The notes under the pieces were generated by a model that was not told where the DNA came from, made no database searches, and was given only the letters and a program-made list of their open reading frames with translations. A stretch of DNA of 64,000 nt from Cytophagales bacterium (GTDB lineage Bacteria; Bacteroidota; Bacteroidia; Cytophagales; Cyclobacteriaceae), in NCBI GenBank assembly GCA_013298505.1, contig JAAFHY010000002.1:62001-126000 (forward strand), given 5' to 3'. Each line of letters begins with the position of its first letter. The first letter of the stretch is position 1. Below, one piece after another: positions 60,587-64,000 of the stretch. The position numbers were made by a program, and so were the translations under genes.

Positions 60587-61354
60587 TTAAATTTTTACCC
60601 GCTCCCCAATATACCTCAACCCATCTAGTGTCAACTCTGGATCGATGGAGTGGAAGAAATCTTTCAAGGGTGAAATCACAAAAGATAAACCACCCGTTGC
60701 GATGGCTGGGCAATCTTCTTTCAACTCTTCGCGAATGGCCGACACCATTTTTCTGACCAAGCCTTCATAGCCGATTACAATTCCAGATTGAATAGCGGTA
60801 ACGGTGCTGGTGCCCAAGGCTGACTTCGGAATTTCCAACGGAACATCAAATAGTTTAGCTGCATTTTGAGTGAGTGCTTTCAATGCCGTTCGTAAGCCAG
60901 GTACAATGGATACACCTAAAATTTTTCCTTCCTTCGATATAGTCGTAAAGGTAAGTGCTGTGCCAAAATCAACCACAATGCAAGTTTGATGGTACTTGGT
61001 ATAAGCACCCATGGCATTGGCCACAAGGTCTGACCCAATTTCGTAAGGATTCAAAATTTTAATAGGAAGCTGTTCATAAATCTTTGGCCCTACCACTATT
61101 GGATCTTTTTGAAAAAATGTTCGCACCACACTTCGTATTTTATCAGTAAGAGCTGGCACTACGCTGCTTAGCACAATTGTGGTAACCTGTTCGGGTTCTT
61201 CAGACGACTCCAAAAAGTAGTCGCGCATTTTTACGCCATAAAATAATTCTGGCTGGTCGGGCTTGGAAGGAATGCGCCAATGGTATTTCCATTTTTCACC
61301 CGACCATAACCCGATGGTGATATCACTGTTGCCAATGTCGATTGCTAATAGCAT
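60587..61354 (-). CDS. coaX: Type III pantothenate kinase
   Basis: First enzyme of coenzyme A synthesis. 255 residues. Acetate/sugar-kinase fold: LLAIDIGNSDITIGLW phosphate loop, GSDLVANAMGAY, VVDFGTALTFTTIS (motif with catalytic Asp), and GAIVIGYEGL-like SGIVIGYEGLVRKM. Starts 39 bp downstream of the STN/repeat gene stop, same strand. Confidence 0.95.
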   Translation of the reverse strand: MLLAIDIGNSDITIGLWSGEKWKYHWRIPSKPDQPELFYGVKMRDYFLESSEEPEQVTTIVLSSVVPALTDKIRSVVRTFFQKDPIVVGPKIYEQLPIKILNPYEIGSDLVANAMGAYTKYHQTCIVVDFGTALTFTTISKEGKILGVSIVPGLRTALKALTQNAAKLFDVPLEIPKSALGTSTVTAIQSGIVIGYEGLVRKMVSAIREELKEDCPAIATGGLSFVISPLKDFFHSIDPELTLDGLRYIGERVKI

Positions 61355-61392
61355 GCAGCAATCTAAGGATATTCATCAAAAAATCGAAAATT

Positions 61393-63198
61393 TTAAAAAA
61401 ACCGTAACGCAACTTTTGCGCCCCACCAAGAAGCAAGATTGTAGGTAGTATCTAAGGGCTGATTGTAGAAGAATGCCGGCAGATAATGTGTGAAGACTTG
61501 TGGTTTCTCTGCTGCTGAAATTTCGGTAATGTACCCATTAAGTGTTACACCTCCGTAAATCCAAAATTTTCGCGCCAGCTTAAAGTCAAGACCGAGATGA
61601 AGTTTGCTTAATAAACTCATAGACGAGGTAAAATCTCGAGCTGAAACATGTTGTGAAGTAACATCGATATTGAAGTGAATTCCAGACGAAATTCTTCTTG
61701 CAGTACCAAGGCCATACCCAAATGTCCAATTATAATTAGTAACACTTAGTTGATTCGGTTGAATGCCTACTAGGATGATATTATAAAATTTGCGAACACC
61801 CGTACGAAAGGCCAGGTTTGAATAAAACACCTCGTCTGCTGATAACTCTAAGCGATGATATCCATGATTTACATAGCTGATCACCCCAATCGGCATACCA
61901 CCCAAGCTATCGGCATAGTTTACTATTCCAATTTGCGTGCCTCGCACATTTTTACCATAATTAAACGCTGCTGAAATTTGAGAGCCTCTTACTTTTTTTG
62001 TAGCAATGTTACTGACTCCTGCAAGTTGAGATCCCGAAATCTTTCCAGTCACTACATTTACAGCCCCCGCCAATTGCATTCCATTAAGTTGCCCTGTCAT
62101 AATATTTGCTCCTGCTGCAATTTGAAGTCCGCGTGATCTTTTGTTTGCATAATTTGCAACACCAGCTATTTGCAATCCGTTGAGCGATCGTAAGCTAGCA
62201 TTTCCAAAAGCACCAATTTGTAATCCATTTGTTTGACCACGATTGCCATTGAATGACGATAGTTGCAAACCAGTTAAGTTGCCGCCATTAATATTGGCAA
62301 AGCCCGAAGCTTGAATACCTTCTACATTTCTACCAACCAAATTACTAACTCCGGCTATCTGTAACCAACTCACATCGCCTCTATCAATATTAAAGAAAAA
62401 CCCCAATTCAATTTCTCTTGTGCCCAGTGAATAGCCTCCTAAAAAATTGATAGAATAGTCATTAATCATATTTCCACTTAACCCTTTGTTTGTGCCTATG
62501 TAAGGAAGGAAAGAAAGTTGAATGTCGCGATAAATAGTATCGCTTATGTTTTGCACGTTTGGGTTTGATTCATACGGAAGTTGAAATGGTTCTTCTTGTT
62601 TGATTGAATCCACTATCAATGGAACCTTTATTTTCTTGGGATTCAATCTAATGTTAATTGAGGTTTGGCTTTGAGGCGGTAAAACCAATATGCTATCTAC
62701 ATATCCACCCTTACTTATCGACAAATGAATGGAGTCGGTTTGCTTGTTGAACTTCATGTAAAAGTACCCCCATTCATCGGTTAAAACAGAGTTGATTAAT
62801 TCTTTATCGTATACACTTACATCTTTTAATTTTTCACCAGACGCAGCATTTTCTACAAAGCCTGCCATTATAAACTGCGATGGCTTGGGAGCAAGTACTA
62901 CCTTCTTTAAAATAATGTAACGCTCTTTAGCTTTGAAACTTACCGATCCGTTAAATAAGTCGGTAAGAATAACACCAATGGGACGATCAATGGCGTACAG
63001 CGTAACCAATTGTGTGTCGGAAATAATGGAGCTGTTATACGTAAATGAAAAATTGCCTGCCTTGCTAATTTGATTCAACGCCTCTGGCATTGTTACTTCC
63101 ACTACGCTAATGGATATTCGCTTATCTAGTAACAAAGGCTGTGCTCCTGCCGGATATAAAAATAAAAACAAAATGACTGCGCACGCTATCGCCTTCAT
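61393..63198 (-). CDS. STN / carboxypeptidase-regulatory domain protein with surface repeats
   Basis: 601 residues, signal peptide 1-19 (FLYPAGAQ). STN domain about 20-100 (LNQISKAGNFSFTYNSSII), carboxypeptidase-regulatory-like beta sandwich about 110-195 (MAGFVENAASGEKLKDVSVYD), then a beta-barrel-like C-terminus with repeated GLQIAGVANY/GMQLAGAVNV/GSQLAGVSNI units (about 280-430), the LA_2272-type surface repeat. It lacks a TonB plug, so it may be a signalling outer-membrane protein paired with FecR encoded 10 bp upstream. Confidence 0.82.
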   Translation of the reverse strand: MKAIACAVILFLFLYPAGAQPLLLDKRISISVVEVTMPEALNQISKAGNFSFTYNSSIISDTQLVTLYAIDRPIGVILTDLFNGSVSFKAKERYIILKKVVLAPKPSQFIMAGFVENAASGEKLKDVSVYDKELINSVLTDEWGYFYMKFNKQTDSIHLSISKGGYVDSILVLPPQSQTSINIRLNPKKIKVPLIVDSIKQEEPFQLPYESNPNVQNISDTIYRDIQLSFLPYIGTNKGLSGNMINDYSINFLGGYSLGTREIELGFFFNIDRGDVSWLQIAGVSNLVGRNVEGIQASGFANINGGNLTGLQLSSFNGNRGQTNGLQIGAFGNASLRSLNGLQIAGVANYANKRSRGLQIAAGANIMTGQLNGMQLAGAVNVVTGKISGSQLAGVSNIATKKVRGSQISAAFNYGKNVRGTQIGIVNYADSLGGMPIGVISYVNHGYHRLELSADEVFYSNLAFRTGVRKFYNIILVGIQPNQLSVTNYNWTFGYGLGTARRISSGIHFNIDVTSQHVSARDFTSSMSLLSKLHLGLDFKLARKFWIYGGVTLNGYITEISAAEKPQVFTHYLPAFFYNQPLDTTYNLASWWGAKVALRFF

Positions 63199-63207
63199 AA
63201 AAACAGG

Positions 63208-64000
63208 TTAGTGAATGTTGCAGCCTAACCCCTCCAAATAAATTTTATCATCCTTTCTATTGATGGTAAGATTCATCGTTTCGGCAATCACTTCCATAAT
63301 GGTGTTAGGGTCATCTTCAAAAAATTGAGCCGTTAGTTGACAATCTTTAATAGCCGTGGCAAGTGAAATGTTAGTATTGTATATTTCGTTTAGCAGCTTA
63401 ATTACTAACTTCAATTCTGTATTCTTAAAATTAAAAATCTTTGTTTTGTAGGCAAGCACATTTGTGTCTGATTTCATTAGCCGATGAAATTCTTTTCTAG
63501 ATTTAAGGTAGAGCGCACTTTCTCCAGTTTTCAAATTTAAGCCAGCATTTTTTAAGGTATAAAACTGAACTTCACCCTCTGTTACTGTTATCTCTATCGT
63601 GTCTTTTTCAGGATATGCCTTAAGGTTAAACTGTGTACCAATATCGCGGACCAACACATCGGCTACTTCGATAACAAACGGACTTGCTTCCTCATGTTTC
63701 ACAGCGAAGAAAGCCTCGCCTTTAAATTTTACTTTACGCTGGCCAGAAGTTCGATTAAACGAAAAACTAACTTCCGACTTCTTGTTCAAAAAAACCCTAG
63801 ACCCATCGGGTAACGTATCATTTTGTGTTTGGGTAGATGAAGAAATAGTAATTATGGGTAACGTTTTTTCGGTGGTGAGATAAAACAACTCACTTACACC
63901 TACAACCATCGCTATTACTGCGGCAATTCGCCAATCGAAATGAAGTGCTCTGATTTTTGTTTCTTTATTTCGACTATTCAATCTGGATTTTACATTGAGC
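63208..64000 (-). CDS. FecR family anti-sigma factor (5' end beyond window)
   Basis: Minus-strand frame stays open to base 64000, so the gene is truncated at its N-terminus; only the C-terminal 264 residues are here. A transmembrane helix (IAAVIAMVVGVSELFYL) follows SRLNSRNKETKIRALHFDW, then the FecR domain (DTLPDGSRVFLNKKSEVSFS, FKGEAFFAVKHEEASPFVIEVADVLVRDIGTQFNLKAY) and the DUF4974 C-terminal part ending in NRKDDKIYLEGLGCNI. Signals from an outer-membrane protein to an ECF sigma factor. The TTG at 63981 is not a real start. The sigma gene should lie just right of the window. Confidence 0.88.
   Translation of the reverse strand, partial: LNVKSRLNSRNKETKIRALHFDWRIAAVIAMVVGVSELFYLTTEKTLPIITISSSTQTQNDTLPDGSRVFLNKKSEVSFSFNRTSGQRKVKFKGEAFFAVKHEEASPFVIEVADVLVRDIGTQFNLKAYPEKDTIEITVTEGEVQFYTLKNAGLNLKTGESALYLKSRKEFHRLMKSDTNVLAYKTKIFNFKNTELKLVIKLLNEIYNTNISLATAIKDCQLTAQFFEDDPNTIMEVIAETMNLTINRKDDKIYLEGLGCNIH

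Noticed and set aside
1-64000. CRISPR arrays, tRNA, rRNA or insertion sequences
   Set aside because: No regularly spaced direct repeats, cloverleaf-like segments, conserved rRNA blocks or transposase motifs were found on either strand by eye.

Overview
The window reads as a chromosomal segment of a Bacteroidota bacterium, most likely of the order Cytophagales. Evidence: a GldB-type gliding lipoprotein, a FecR/STN signalling pair, HU with the Bacteroidota sequence style, several families largely confined to this phylum (DUF4783, DUF6702, DUF2279, LETM1-related protein), fused phosphoglucose/phosphomannose isomerase, almost no Shine-Dalgarno sequences, and repeated matches to the Bacteroidota promoter -7 element TAnnTTTG. 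Base composition is moderate and even; I see no rRNA, tRNA, CRISPR array, insertion sequence or prophage. This is mostly ordinary core genome with a few accessory patches.

Layout. 1-5.1 kb: HU, a TPR protein, a 29-residue ribosomal-protein-like peptide missed by length cut-offs, RNase G behind a structured leader, and HtpG. 5.1-6.5 kb: an exported NTF2-like protein, an exported DOMON protein and a MarR regulator; two copies of one palindrome mark the likely MarR operators. 6.7-13.2 kb: MORN-like protein, YraN, sugar-phosphate isomerase, LipB, GH113 glycosidase, an aminotransferase-fold protein, a small conserved protein and a PolB-type exonuclease. 13.4-23.3 kb: RNase R, polyprenyl synthase, two lipoproteins (one HEAT plus cyclophilin), TerB-like protein, FeoAB and GldB. 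23.4-31.7 kb: deoxynucleoside kinase, Uma2 protein, RluD-like synthase, S9 peptidase, small membrane protein, DnaQ/GIY-YIG fusion, RecX, 3-methyladenine glycosylase and an anchored protein with a short repeat.

31.8-32.6 kb is the clearest accessory patch: a frameshifted antitoxin-like gene, then a DUF1493 gene packaged exactly like an integron cassette (core site, promoterless gene, attC-like 132-nt foldback) inserted behind nadC, with no integrase in sight. 32.6-45.4 kb: nadC, DUF4783, GpmI, a lipoprotein, an MsbA-type ABC exporter, TerC/Alx, a LETM1-related protein, purKE, an M1 metallopeptidase and a DUF2279 protein. 45.5-53.8 kb: GH20 hexosaminidase, an AAA/DUF4143 protein behind a perfect 45-bp palindrome, a second M1 paralogue, HupE/UreJ and DUF6702 divergently arranged, TpiA and PrmA.

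53.8-64 kb: a 1563-residue exported protein of unknown function; then the most interesting operon, PrsW-BLUF-TMEM175, in which a blue-light sensor with all photochemically important residues is separated by one base from a TMEM175-type potassium-channel-like membrane protein; then coaX, an STN/surface-repeat outer-membrane protein and a FecR anti-sigma factor that runs off the right edge of the window.
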